From Segniliparus rotundus DSM 44985 (GTDB lineage: Bacteria; Actinomycetota; Actinomycetes; Mycobacteriales; Mycobacteriaceae): a stretch of DNA of 64,000 nucleotides. The stretch covers positions 2,161,946 to 2,225,945 of the forward strand of contig NC_014168.1 in NCBI RefSeq assembly GCF_000092825.1. Reading direction: 5' to 3'. The translations under genes were made by a program, and so were the position numbers. Below are positions 50,797 through 59,484 of the stretch, in pieces. The notes under the pieces were generated by a model, which was not told where the DNA came from, did not search any database, and saw only the letters and a list, made by a program, of their open reading frames with translations. Within the stretch, counting starts at the first letter, position 1. Each line of letters begins with the position of its first letter.

Positions 50797-51691
50797 GTAT
50801 CCGAGGGATCTCGTCGGGTACGGCCGCTCCCTTCCTGATCCTCAGTGGCCCGGGGGCGCGCAGATCGCCGTGCAATTCGTGTTGAACTACGAGGAGGGCG
50901 CGGAGAACTGCGTGCTCGACGGAGACCCGCACGCCGAGACCTTCCTCTCGGAAATGGTCCCCGCCGAGCCGTTCCCCGACCGGCATCTGAGCATGGAATC
51001 GCTCTACGAGTACGGCGCGCGGGCCGGAGTGTGGCGGGTGCTGCGCGCCTTCGAACGGCGCGGGCTGGCGCTGACTGTGTTCGCGGTGGCGAAAGCTTTG
51101 GAGCGAAACCCCGAGGCGACCGCCGCGTTCGTCGAGCTCGGCCATGAGATCGCCTGCCACGGTCTGCGGTGGAAGTCGTACCAGAACATCGCCGAGGACG
51201 TCGAGCGCGCGCATATGCGCGAAGCTGTCGCGCTGCACACCGCCCTCACCGGGTCCGCGCCGCTCGGCTGGTACACCGGCAGGGACTCGCCGAACACCCG
51301 CAAGCTCGTCGTGGAGCACGGCGGCTTCGTCTACGACTCGGACTCCTACGCCGACGACCTGCCGTATTGGGCCAAGGTCGCGGGGAACGACCATTTGGTC
51401 GTCCCGTACACGCTCGACACCAACGACATGCGATACGCCTCGCCCGCGGGGTTCAGCACGGGCGAGGATTTCTACGCGCATCTGCGGGACGCGTTCGACG
51501 TGCTGTGGCGCGAAGGCGGCGAAGGCTCGCCGAAAATGCTTTCCGTGGGACTGCATTGCCGACTCGCAGGGCGCCCCGCCCGCACGGCGGCGTTGGAGAG
51601 ATTCCTCGACCACGTCCTCTCGCACGAGCGCGTGTGGGTGGCCAAGCGGATCGACATCGCCGAGCACTGGCGGCGGGTCCACCCGGCGTAG
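50789..51691 (+). CDS. puuE: PuuE-type allantoinase (polysaccharide deacetylase fold)
   Basis: A 300-residue NodB/polysaccharide-deacetylase-like protein of the PuuE class, which opens allantoin to allantoate without the metal centre of classical AllB. Family marks are RDLVGYGRSLPDPQWPGGA at the N-terminus, LNYEEGAEN, YEYGARAGVWR, GHEIACHGLRW and GWYTGRDSPNTR. The ATG 50789 overlaps the allantoicase stop. With alc it converts allantoin to ureidoglycolate plus urea. Upstream steps (uricase, HIU hydrolase) are not in the window; an OHCU-like domain is fused to the permease at 18859. Confidence 0.93.
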   Translation: MAEYPRDLVGYGRSLPDPQWPGGAQIAVQFVLNYEEGAENCVLDGDPHAETFLSEMVPAEPFPDRHLSMESLYEYGARAGVWRVLRAFERRGLALTVFAVAKALERNPEATAAFVELGHEIACHGLRWKSYQNIAEDVERAHMREAVALHTALTGSAPLGWYTGRDSPNTRKLVVEHGGFVYDSDSYADDLPYWAKVAGNDHLVVPYTLDTNDMRYASPAGFSTGEDFYAHLRDAFDVLWREGGEGSPKMLSVGLHCRLAGRPARTAALERFLDHVLSHERVWVAKRIDIAEHWRRVHPA

Positions 51692-51704
51692 GTCGTCCGG
51701 GGCC

Positions 51705-52976
51705 TCACTCGTAGTGCACGTCCAGCAGGTAGACGCTGTACGGGTTCCAGCGCGAGACGGCGATCGCGATGGTCTTGGCCGACTCGTCCACCTCCACGAC
51801 AAATCCTCCGTACGGCCCGCCGGGCTCGTTGAAATGCGCGTCGGCCGGTCCCCGTCCTCGGCCGGGGTCCGCAGTGACGACGAGTTCGGGCGCGCTGAAG
51901 CAGGACAGGTCCGAGAGCGGAGCCGAGCGCAGCACAATGCCGAGTTTCTCATCCGTGTAGATGATGACGAGCTTGTCGTCGACGACTGCAGCGCCGCCCT
52001 CGCCCACATTGGGGAAATCGGGGATCGTGTGCGCCTCGCCCGGCGCGGGCGCGCGGCCCGGCGCGCCCCAGCCGTCCGGTCCGAAATACCGCCAACGGGC
52101 GGGGTCCAGAAGAGTTTCCGCGTTCGCCTTGGCCACATGCGGGCCGGGGTTGCCCCTGGCCGCCTCGGAGCCGACGATGAAAAACTCCTCCTGCCCGCCG
52201 ACCATATGCGAAGCGAGCTGGATCTGCTGGAAGTCCGGATTGCCGACGGCCACTGGCCGCTCTGCGGCCACCTTCGATGTGACACTGGTGCGGGCGTCGA
52301 AGTCGAACCGCTGCAACCACGAGCCTTCGCCGAGCGCAGGGCCCGCCCCGCCGGGCCCCCAGTCCACCTGCTGCCACGCCACGACGAGCTTGCCCGCCGC
52401 CATGATCGCGCCGGTCGGCACCACCGACCTCGGCTTCGCGTCCGGATAATCCCGCCCGTTGAAACGGCCCTCTTTGGCGCGCGCGAACCTCGTGCGCACA
52501 TGCGGGCGTTCCACCGGGAACAACTCCCACGGGAAGTGGCAATACCGGGGATCGCGCACGAAACCGTCCATCACCATGCGGCCCCGCTGGTCCTTATGGG
52601 CGAGGAGCGCGGCGTTCCCGGCGATCCTCGGGCCGCCGAACCCCCCCAGGTTCTCGCCCTGGTCGTCGAGGTTGTCCCTGTCCCCGGTGTCCCCCATCAA
52701 ATACACGTACCGCCGCACGCCGTCGTGGTCTTTTCCGAGCAACACCGGGACGCCGAGATCGGCGTTGCGCACGTTCGGCAACAACGTGTCGTCGTCCCTC
52801 CTGCCGCCGAAGAGGGACCTCATCACCCTGGTGATCCGGCCGACATAGCCCCGGCCGTGGTTTTCGGGCTGCCAGAAGTACATCGCGGACCCGCCGACGA
52901 CTTCCAGCGGCTCCTCTGACTCGGGCAGCACGTTCGCCACGGTCAAAAAACGGGGATCACGGGCGGCTTGGGCCAT
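51705..52976 (-). CDS. DUF4185 protein, probable beta-propeller
   Basis: A 423-residue protein with repeated segments such as GNAALLAHKDQRGRMVMDGF, GAIMAAGKLVVAWQQV and GGAAVVDDKLVIIYTD, the alternating hydrophobic and Gly/Asp pattern of a five-bladed propeller of the glycosidase type (DUF4185). No signal peptide is visible. The ATG 52976 (MAQAARDPRF) has GAGGAG; the longer frame to 53054 is rejected. Activity is unknown; family neighbours act on extracellular glycans. It is convergent with puuE (13-base gap) and divergent from the APC permease. Confidence 0.82.
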   Translation of the reverse strand: MAQAARDPRFLTVANVLPESEEPLEVVGGSAMYFWQPENHGRGYVGRITRVMRSLFGGRRDDDTLLPNVRNADLGVPVLLGKDHDGVRRYVYLMGDTGDRDNLDDQGENLGGFGGPRIAGNAALLAHKDQRGRMVMDGFVRDPRYCHFPWELFPVERPHVRTRFARAKEGRFNGRDYPDAKPRSVVPTGAIMAAGKLVVAWQQVDWGPGGAGPALGEGSWLQRFDFDARTSVTSKVAAERPVAVGNPDFQQIQLASHMVGGQEEFFIVGSEAARGNPGPHVAKANAETLLDPARWRYFGPDGWGAPGRAPAPGEAHTIPDFPNVGEGGAAVVDDKLVIIYTDEKLGIVLRSAPLSDLSCFSAPELVVTADPGRGRGPADAHFNEPGGPYGGFVVEVDESAKTIAIAVSRWNPYSVYLLDVHYE

Positions 52977-53023
52977 GTCGCACTCCTCATCGTCGGCGCC
53001 GTTCTTTACGGTACTCTCAACGC

Positions 53024-54541
53024 ATCGCAAGCACAGACCTCTCCCCCGAGCCAACCCAGCGCGGCGAAGCGCCCAAAGGCCTCAAACTCGGCGCGATCGG
53101 CCTCGTCGGCAGCATCGTGATCGGCCTTTCCGCCACAGCCCCCGCGTACAGCCTCGCCGGAGCCCTCGGCCCGCTCGCCGGGGCTGTCGGGGAGAAAATC
53201 CCGGCGATCCTGCTCGTCTCGTTCCTGCCCACGCTCTGCATCGCCTTCGCGTATCGCGAACTGTGCCGCGACACCCCGGACTGCGGCACCACCTTCACGT
53301 GGGCCACCAAAGCATTCGGGCCGTGGACGGGCTGGATGTCCGGCTGGGGCCTGGCGGTCTCGGGGATCATCGCGGTGGGCAATGCCGCCGAAATCGCCTC
53401 GATCTACCTGTTCCGCCTGTTCGGCCATCCAGCGGGCGGCGGCGCGAAAATCGCCGTCGCGGCGGCGATCATCGTGCTCATGACGTGGGTCAGCTATCGA
53501 GGCCTGGACCTCGGGGAACGCATGCAGAACGTGCTCATGGCAATCCAGTTCGGCGTGCTGGCCGTCATCTCGGCCATCGCGCTCGTCCGGGTCCTCACCC
53601 ATCATGCGGGGCCGCAGGCGCTCGCCCCGCGCCTGAGCTGGCTGATCCCGACCGGCCTTTCGACCTCGCAATTCGCCGCGGGCGTCATTCTCTGCGTTTT
53701 CATCTACTGGGGATGGGACGCGTGCCTCGCGGTGGGCGAGGAGACTCGGGACTCGACCCGCACCCCTGGACGGGCGGCGGTGATCTCGACGCTGCTGCTC
53801 GTGACGACCTACGTCATGGTCAGCTACGCCGCGCAAAGCTTCGCCGGTTTCGGAACCACCGGGATCGGGCTGAACAACCCGGGCCACGCGAGCGATGTGC
53901 TCACCGTGCTCGGCGAGCCCGCCGGGGGCCAGGCAGCGGCGGTCGCCCTCCTGCTCACGGTCAGCGTCTCCGCGCTCTCCTCGACACAGACGATCATCCT
54001 GCCCACCGCGCGCCAAGCCCTCTCGATGGCCTCCTACGGCGCCCTGCCCGAGCGTTTCGCCTCCGTGAACACGAAATTCCTCACCCCTGGCTTCGCGACA
54101 ACGGTCACCGGCGGATGCTGTCTGTTCTTCTATTTCGCGCTGTCCCTTGTGAGCGAAAACGTGCTCGTCGACTCGGTGTCCTCGCTCGGCCTCGCCGTGG
54201 CGTTCTACTACGCGATGACCGCCTACGCCTGCGTGTGGCACTTCCGGCGCAGCCTGACTGCTTCGCTGCGCGACTTCCTGCTGCGCGGCCTGCTGCCGTT
54301 GCTTGGCGCGCTCACGATGACCTGGGCGTTCGTGAGGAGCAGCATGGACATGGTCGATCCCGGCTACGGCGAAACCCGCTTCGGCCCTGTCGGGGGGGTC
54401 TTCGTCATCGGCGTGGGCATACTCGTGGCCGGGGCGCCGTTGATGCTCCTCGCGACCATCACCGGGAAGGACTTCTTCGCGGGTCGCACGCTCAACGCCC
54501 AGACCGAGGCCCGGATACCGCCGCCCCCGGACTCGTTGTGA
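53024..54541 (+). CDS. APC-superfamily amino acid permease with apparent ATC start
   Basis: About 505 residues if started at ATC 53024. The frame read from there (IASTDLSPEPTQ, then GLKLGAIGLVGSIVIGLSAT) gives a normal N-tail and a complete first helix. No ATG, GTG or TTG exists in frame upstream of GTG 53117, and starting at that GTG would cut helix 1 in half. So either ATC is used, or a former ATG has mutated. EETRDSTRTPGRAAV is the conserved loop of the YfnA/cationic amino acid group. About 12 helices are present. It is divergent from DUF4185 (47 bases). The substrate is unknown. Confidence 0.75.
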   Translation: MASTDLSPEPTQRGEAPKGLKLGAIGLVGSIVIGLSATAPAYSLAGALGPLAGAVGEKIPAILLVSFLPTLCIAFAYRELCRDTPDCGTTFTWATKAFGPWTGWMSGWGLAVSGIIAVGNAAEIASIYLFRLFGHPAGGGAKIAVAAAIIVLMTWVSYRGLDLGERMQNVLMAIQFGVLAVISAIALVRVLTHHAGPQALAPRLSWLIPTGLSTSQFAAGVILCVFIYWGWDACLAVGEETRDSTRTPGRAAVISTLLLVTTYVMVSYAAQSFAGFGTTGIGLNNPGHASDVLTVLGEPAGGQAAAVALLLTVSVSALSSTQTIILPTARQALSMASYGALPERFASVNTKFLTPGFATTVTGGCCLFFYFALSLVSENVLVDSVSSLGLAVAFYYAMTAYACVWHFRRSLTASLRDFLLRGLLPLLGALTMTWAFVRSSMDMVDPGYGETRFGPVGGVFVIGVGILVAGAPLMLLATITGKDFFAGRTLNAQTEARIPPPPDSL

Positions 54542-54678
54542 CCGCCGCGCTGTGATCTGAGCCCCGCACTGTGGTCTCTGGCCGGTGACTGGCGTGAGCA
54601 TCGTGGGACTGGTGTGAACATTGTTGCTCGCTGGCGCGTCGGGCCGAAGGCAACCGCGCCCGACGTTATGCTCGACGC

Positions 54679-55902
54679 GTGCTCAGGACCGGCAAGTCAC
54701 TCAAAAATGCCGCCGCCGCCTCGCTCGCCCTGTTGGCCGCGGCCTCGATCGCTCCTGCGAGCTGGGCTGATCCTGACGATGGACAGGACTCCGCCTGCGC
54801 GCAGCGCGTCACCCCGCCGCCAGCTGTCGACTCCTCCGAAGCCCCCCAGCCGGGCCATCCCGAACTGCCGCCGCTGCCCGTCCCCGCCGTCACGGTCGGC
54901 GGGGCGGCGCTCGCCTCGTGCGGCGTGGTGCAGCCCCCCGGCTCGCCCGCCCTCCCACAAGGCCCCGCGCACGGCTGGCTCGTCGCGGACCTCGACAACG
55001 GCCAAGTGCTCGCGGCCGAAGACCCGCACGGCCGGTTCCGCCCCGCCAGCACGGTCAAAACCCTCCTCGCCCTCGCGGTCCTCAACGAGTTGGACCCCAA
55101 GCAGCTGGTCCAACTGACCGAAGGCGACCAGACCGCCGACGAGGAGAGCGAGCACAAGTTCATTCAGGCAGGGACCACCTACAGCGTGTTCGACTTGCTC
55201 GAAGGCGCGCTCATGGTCTCCTCGAACGGCGCCGCGAACGCGCTGGCCCGCGTGCTCGGCGGACCCGGCGGCGTGGCAGCCGCGGTGCAGAAGATGAACA
55301 GCCTCGCCGACGAGCTCGGCGCGAAAGACACCCGGGCCACCACGCCCTCCGGCGTGGAAGCCCCCGGCGGGCCGTCGAGCAGCTCTCCCTACGATCTCGC
55401 CCTCATTTTCCGCGCGGCCATGAAGCACGCGGACTTCCGCAAGATCGTCGGCCAGAAGTCTGTGTCGATGCACGGCAACCCGGACGACTTCCCCTTGGTC
55501 AACGACAACGCGATGCTGGACGACTACCCTGGCATGCTCGGTGGCAAAACCGGGTACACCGACGACGCCGAAAAGACGTTCGTCGGCGCGGCCGAGCGGG
55601 GCAGACGGCGCCTCGTGGTGACCCAGATGTACGGCCTCAACGGCGCAAGCACGTTCCGCGAGCAGGCTGCGGCGCTTTTGGACTGGGGGTTCTCCTCCGA
55701 CCCCGCCATCGGCGTGGGCAAACTGGTCGAACCCGCCCCCAAGCCCGCGCCGGCCGCCACGATCGCCGCGCCGGCCGGCGGCGCCGAGTCCTCCTCGACA
55801 GCGACAACGACGCTGTTGCTCGGCGGCATCCTGGCAGGCGGCTTGGTCCTCGCGAGCCGTGAGCTCAAACGCCGCAAGGGCGCTTCGCCGACCCACGCGT
55901 AG
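54679..55902 (+). CDS. dacB1: D-alanyl-D-alanine carboxypeptidase (DacB1/PBP5-like)
   Basis: A 407-residue penicillin-binding D,D-carboxypeptidase that trims the terminal D-Ala of peptidoglycan stems. It has a signal peptide (to about residue 30), a proline-rich linker (45-95), the active-site PASTVK (Ser124, Lys127), SSN (181-183) and KTG (290-292), and a C-terminal membrane anchor (about 376-395) with a basic tail. Starts at GTG 54679. The length agrees with Rv3330 (405). It is transcribed toward cstA, whose start is 19 bases downstream. Together with the beta-lactamase it is the second serine penicilloyl enzyme in the window. Confidence 0.92.
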   Translation: MLRTGKSLKNAAAASLALLAAASIAPASWADPDDGQDSACAQRVTPPPAVDSSEAPQPGHPELPPLPVPAVTVGGAALASCGVVQPPGSPALPQGPAHGWLVADLDNGQVLAAEDPHGRFRPASTVKTLLALAVLNELDPKQLVQLTEGDQTADEESEHKFIQAGTTYSVFDLLEGALMVSSNGAANALARVLGGPGGVAAAVQKMNSLADELGAKDTRATTPSGVEAPGGPSSSSPYDLALIFRAAMKHADFRKIVGQKSVSMHGNPDDFPLVNDNAMLDDYPGMLGGKTGYTDDAEKTFVGAAERGRRRLVVTQMYGLNGASTFREQAAALLDWGFSSDPAIGVGKLVEPAPKPAPAATIAAPAGGAESSSTATTTLLLGGILAGGLVLASRELKRRKGASPTHA

Positions 55903-55920
55903 CCCGGTAGGGTGCTGCCC

Positions 55921-58179
55921 ATGTCGGTGACCTACCTGCGCGGCGACCCTGGCCTTCCTCCCGTCGGCGTGGTCGAGCGCCGCCAGCCGAGCCTCCTCGC
56001 GCGCGTCCTCCTCGTCGCTGTCGCGCTCCTCGGCGCCGCCGCATGGAGCGTGATCGCGGCGCAGCGGTCCGAGCCGGTGAACGCGGTCTGGTTCGTGCTC
56101 GCCGCTATCGCGAGCTACCTCGTCGCCTACCGCTGCTACGCGAAGTTCATCGAGCGCAACGTCGTGCGGCCCCGTGACGAGAACGCCACGCCCGCCGAGC
56201 TGTTCGAGGACGGCAGAGACTTCGTCCCGACTGATCGGCGCGTCCTTTTCGGCCATCATTTCGCCGCCATCGCGGGAGCGGGCCCCCTCGTGGGGCCTGT
56301 GCTCGCCGCCCAGATGGGATACCTGCCGTGCACGCTGTGGATCGTCATCGGGGTGGTGTTCGCCGGGGCGGTGCAGGATTACCTCGTCCTCGCCTTCTCG
56401 GCCCGCAGGCGCGGACGAAGCCTCGGCCAGCTGGCACGAGAGGAGCTCGGCCCGGTCGGCGGGGCGGCGGCGCTGGTCGCCGTGCTCGCGATCATGCTGC
56501 TCTTGACCGCCGTGCTGGCCATGATCGTGGTCAATGCGCTCGCGGAAAGCCCGTGGGGCGTGTTCTCCATCGCCATGACCCTGCCGATCGCCCTGCTCAT
56601 GGGAGTCTGGTTGCGCTACATCCGGCCCGGCAAAGTCGGCGAGGCCACAGCGATCGGCGTCGCCTTGCTGCTCGTGGCGGTCGCGGGCGGCGGTTGGGTC
56701 GCGGACACGCCGTGGGGCTCGCACGCCTTCGCCTTGTCCAAGACGACGATCGCGCTGGCAATCGTCGTCTACGGGTTCCTCGCCTCGGCGCTGCCGGTCT
56801 GGCTGCTGCTCGCGCCGCGCGATTACCTCTCCTCGTTCATGAAGGTCAGCGTCATCAGCCTGTTGGCCGTCGCGGTGCTGCTCGCCCGCCCGGCCACGCA
56901 GATGCCCGCGATCACCGCGTTCGCGACGAGCTGCACTGGGCCTGTTTTCGCAGGCACACTCTTCCCGTTCCTCTTCATCACCATCGCGTGCGGGGCGCTC
57001 TCGGGATTCCACGCCCTTGTCTCCTCCGGAACAACACCGAAGCTTTTGGAGAAGGAGGGCCAAGCGCGGCTGATCGGCTATGGGTCGATGCTGCTCGAAT
57101 CCTTCGTCGCGATCATGGCCCTCCTGTCCGCCGTGATCCTCGACCCGCATCTGTACTTCGTGATGAACGCGCCCGTCGCAGTGACCAAAGGCACCGCAGA
57201 AGCCGCCGCGAACTGGGTCAACAGTCTCGGCTTGCCAGGAGCACCGCTCCCCTCGGCAGCGATCGGAGACGCGGCTTCGGCGGTCGGCGAGCACAGCGTC
57301 GTCTCGCGAGCAGGCGGCGCGCCGACGCTGGCCTTGGGCATGTCCCATGTGCTGAATGTTTTCGGGGGCAGCGCGCTCGCAGGATTCTGGTACCACTTCG
57401 CCATCATGTTTGAGGCGCTTTTCATCCTCACCACAGTCGACGCCGGCACCCGCGTCGCGCGGTTCATGCTGTCGGACACCCTTGGCAACGTCCGCGGCCT
57501 CGGAAAGCTCAAAGACCCCTCCTGGCGCCCAGGGTCGCTCGCGTGCTCCTTCGCGGTCGCGGCGGGGTGGGGAAGCCTCTTGCTCATGGGGGTGACCGAC
57601 CCGCTCGGCGGGATCAACACGCTCTACCCGTTGTTCGGCGTCGCCAACCAGCTGCTCGCCGCTGTCGCCCTCACCGTGGTCACGATGATCCTCGTGCGCA
57701 CCGGGCTCGCCCGCTGGGCCTGGGTGACGCTCGTGCCGCTGGCGTGGGATCTCACCGTCACGCTCGCCGCCTCGTGGCAAAAGATCTTCTCCGCGAACCC
57801 GGACATCGGCTACTGGGCGCAGCACCGGCGTTACGCGGCGGCGCAGGCCCGTGGCGCGAACTCCTTCGGATCGGCGAAGACTCCCGCGCAAATCGAAGCC
57901 GTCGTCCGCAACACCGCGGTGCAGGCCGCGCTTTCCGTGCTCCTCGCTGTGCTGGTGCTCGTCGTCGTGCTGACCGCCGCTTGGGTGGCGTGGCGGACAT
58001 TGCGCGGTTTCCCCGCCCTGGTCGAGGAGGAGCCAGCCGTCCCGTCGCGGATCTTCGCCCCGCGCGGATTGTTCCCGACCAAAACCGAACGCGCCGTGGC
58101 CCAAGAATGGGCCACGACCGGCGCACCCGGGCGTTCGGCTTTGCCGCGCGTGTCCGAGACCGCCCAACGCTGCTGCTGA
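55921..58179 (+). CDS. cstA: CstA-family carbon starvation / pyruvate-peptide transporter
   Basis: A 752-residue membrane protein with about 16-18 helices. FGHHFAAIAGAGPLVGPVLAAQMGYLP near residues 105-131, ALSGFHALVSSGTTPK and FWYHFAIMFEALFILTTVDAGTR are signatures of CstA, which imports pyruvate and perhaps peptides. The ATG 55921 is used; the frame opens three codons earlier. A very long antisense frame opposite this gene is a shadow. It follows dacB1 with a 18-base gap and is followed by an HdeD-like gene 20 bases on, so these may be one operon. Length and motifs match Rv3063. Confidence 0.93.
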   Translation: MSVTYLRGDPGLPPVGVVERRQPSLLARVLLVAVALLGAAAWSVIAAQRSEPVNAVWFVLAAIASYLVAYRCYAKFIERNVVRPRDENATPAELFEDGRDFVPTDRRVLFGHHFAAIAGAGPLVGPVLAAQMGYLPCTLWIVIGVVFAGAVQDYLVLAFSARRRGRSLGQLAREELGPVGGAAALVAVLAIMLLLTAVLAMIVVNALAESPWGVFSIAMTLPIALLMGVWLRYIRPGKVGEATAIGVALLLVAVAGGGWVADTPWGSHAFALSKTTIALAIVVYGFLASALPVWLLLAPRDYLSSFMKVSVISLLAVAVLLARPATQMPAITAFATSCTGPVFAGTLFPFLFITIACGALSGFHALVSSGTTPKLLEKEGQARLIGYGSMLLESFVAIMALLSAVILDPHLYFVMNAPVAVTKGTAEAAANWVNSLGLPGAPLPSAAIGDAASAVGEHSVVSRAGGAPTLALGMSHVLNVFGGSALAGFWYHFAIMFEALFILTTVDAGTRVARFMLSDTLGNVRGLGKLKDPSWRPGSLACSFAVAAGWGSLLLMGVTDPLGGINTLYPLFGVANQLLAAVALTVVTMILVRTGLARWAWVTLVPLAWDLTVTLAASWQKIFSANPDIGYWAQHRRYAAAQARGANSFGSAKTPAQIEAVVRNTAVQAALSVLLAVLVLVVVLTAAWVAWRTLRGFPALVEEEPAVPSRIFAPRGLFPTKTERAVAQEWATTGAPGRSALPRVSETAQRCC

Positions 58180-58199
58180 GCCAACGTATAATCGAAAAT

Positions 58200-58790
58200 A
58201 TGAACGCCACCCCGTACGCCTCCCCCTCCCCCTCCGGTTTCTTCCACGAGATCGGCCGTGTCCTGCGGTATTGGCCCGCTGTGCTCGTCTCCGGGATCGT
58301 CACCGTGGTCGCGGGCGTTCTGGCGATCATCTATCAAGATGTCACCGCCATCGTGGCCGGTCTGCTCTTCGGCCTCGGGATACTGTTCCAAGGGGTTCTC
58401 TTCGCGGCGACCGCCATCGGCGCGAAACCCGGCACGCCGGGGCGCGCGTGGCTCGGCGTGTGGGCGGTCTTGAGCATCGGGGCTGGTTTGCTCGCCATAT
58501 TCTATCCGTGGTCGGGCGTGTTGGCGCTGGCCTATCTGTTGATCTTCTGGTTCCTCGTCAACGCCGTCAACAACATCGTCCGAGCCGCTTCGGACAAAAA
58601 CCACCGGGTCTGGTTCGGCGTGCTCGGCGCGCTGGAGCTCATCGTCGCGGTATGGCTGCTGGTTGATATTTTCACCGCTGTCAGCACGGTTGTGCTCCTC
58701 GTCGGCTTCGGCTTGCTGCTGCGCGGCGTCGGCGAGATCGCCGTCGCGTTCCGCCTGCGCCACGTTGGCAACGTGCTGCGCAGCCAGTGA
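58200..58790 (+). CDS. HdeD-like small membrane protein
   Basis: A 196-residue protein with six hydrophobic helices in three pairs, the HdeD/DUF308 pattern (WPAVLVSGIVTVVAGVLAI, YPWSGVLALAYLLIFWFLV, GFGLLLRGVGEIAVAFRLR). In enterobacteria HdeD is linked to acid resistance; in actinobacteria the role is unknown. The ATG is 58200. Its stop overlaps a GTG (GTGA, 58787) of the next secreted protein, so the two are coupled. It follows cstA by 20 bases. Confidence 0.85.
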   Translation: MNATPYASPSPSGFFHEIGRVLRYWPAVLVSGIVTVVAGVLAIIYQDVTAIVAGLLFGLGILFQGVLFAATAIGAKPGTPGRAWLGVWAVLSIGAGLLAIFYPWSGVLALAYLLIFWFLVNAVNNIVRAASDKNHRVWFGVLGALELIVAVWLLVDIFTAVSTVVLLVGFGLLLRGVGEIAVAFRLRHVGNVLRSQ

Positions 58791-59476
58791 GCATGCGGTT
58801 GCGCGGAGCCGTGGCGGGGATCGCGGCCCCTTTGCTCGTCATCGCCTCCGCGCACAACGCCGCAGCAGATCCCAGCCCGTTGCCGCCAGACACGGACCTC
58901 GCCCAGTTTTTGCCTGCCCGGCAAGAGTTTCCCGCTGGCTGGACAATCGGCGAGCGGGACGGCCGTGAGAAAGCCGCTGGTTTCTCCAAGGACGGAATCC
59001 TCGCGGAGTTCGGCAAACACGCCACTCCGAAGAACTGCTACCCCGACGCCTTGGTTTTCTTCTCCGCTTCCGGGATCGCCGAAGGGGGCAAGCCCGCAGA
59101 GCCGGCGTCCGGGTCGTACGTCTTCGTGACCATCGTGCGCTCGGACGAGGACCCCCGCGCTCGCGGGTACGCCAAAATCCTCCACTACTGGGTCGACAAC
59201 TGCTCGACGTACTCGGTCGAGGCGATCCCGGACTGGTCGGGCCCGATCACTGGCAGTGTGAGCGCTCGCGCCATGCCCATTGTCCGAGCCGACGACTCGG
59301 TCGCGATTCGCGTCACGGAGAAAGGCACTTCGGGGCAGGACGTGGAGCTGACCGCGATAGCGGCCAGGCTTCGCGGCGTGGAGGTTTTGGCCACGGGTTA
59401 TCCCGGCGCGGACGAGCGCCTCGTCGACGCGCTCTTTCGCGCCACGGTCGACAGGATCGACCAGTGGGCGCCGTAG
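58787..59476 (+). CDS. Secreted protein of a three-member paralogue family (a)
   Basis: Up to 229 residues with a signal peptide (cleavage near NAAADPS). The mature part begins DTDLAQFLPARQEFPAGWTI, the same layout as the outer domain of the 46406-47458 protein and the next gene, and ends FRATVDRIDQWAP. Cysteines in KNCYPD and DNCSTYS probably pair. GTG 58787 overlaps the upstream stop; ATG 58793 is equally possible. There is no lipobox. Function unknown; the family resembles mycobacterial secreted DUF5642-like proteins, which I state with low certainty. Confidence 0.8.
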   Translation: MSMRLRGAVAGIAAPLLVIASAHNAAADPSPLPPDTDLAQFLPARQEFPAGWTIGERDGREKAAGFSKDGILAEFGKHATPKNCYPDALVFFSASGIAEGGKPAEPASGSYVFVTIVRSDEDPRARGYAKILHYWVDNCSTYSVEAIPDWSGPITGSVSARAMPIVRADDSVAIRVTEKGTSGQDVELTAIAARLRGVEVLATGYPGADERLVDALFRATVDRIDQWAP

Positions 59477-59484
59477 GAGTGCTG

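Noticed and set aside
54697-58167. A 1156-codon open frame on the minus strand opposite dacB1 and cstA
   Set aside because: Composition is Arg/Gly/His/Glu-rich with no domain, and it is antisense to two complete, motif-bearing genes. It is a codon-bias shadow typical of high-GC DNA.
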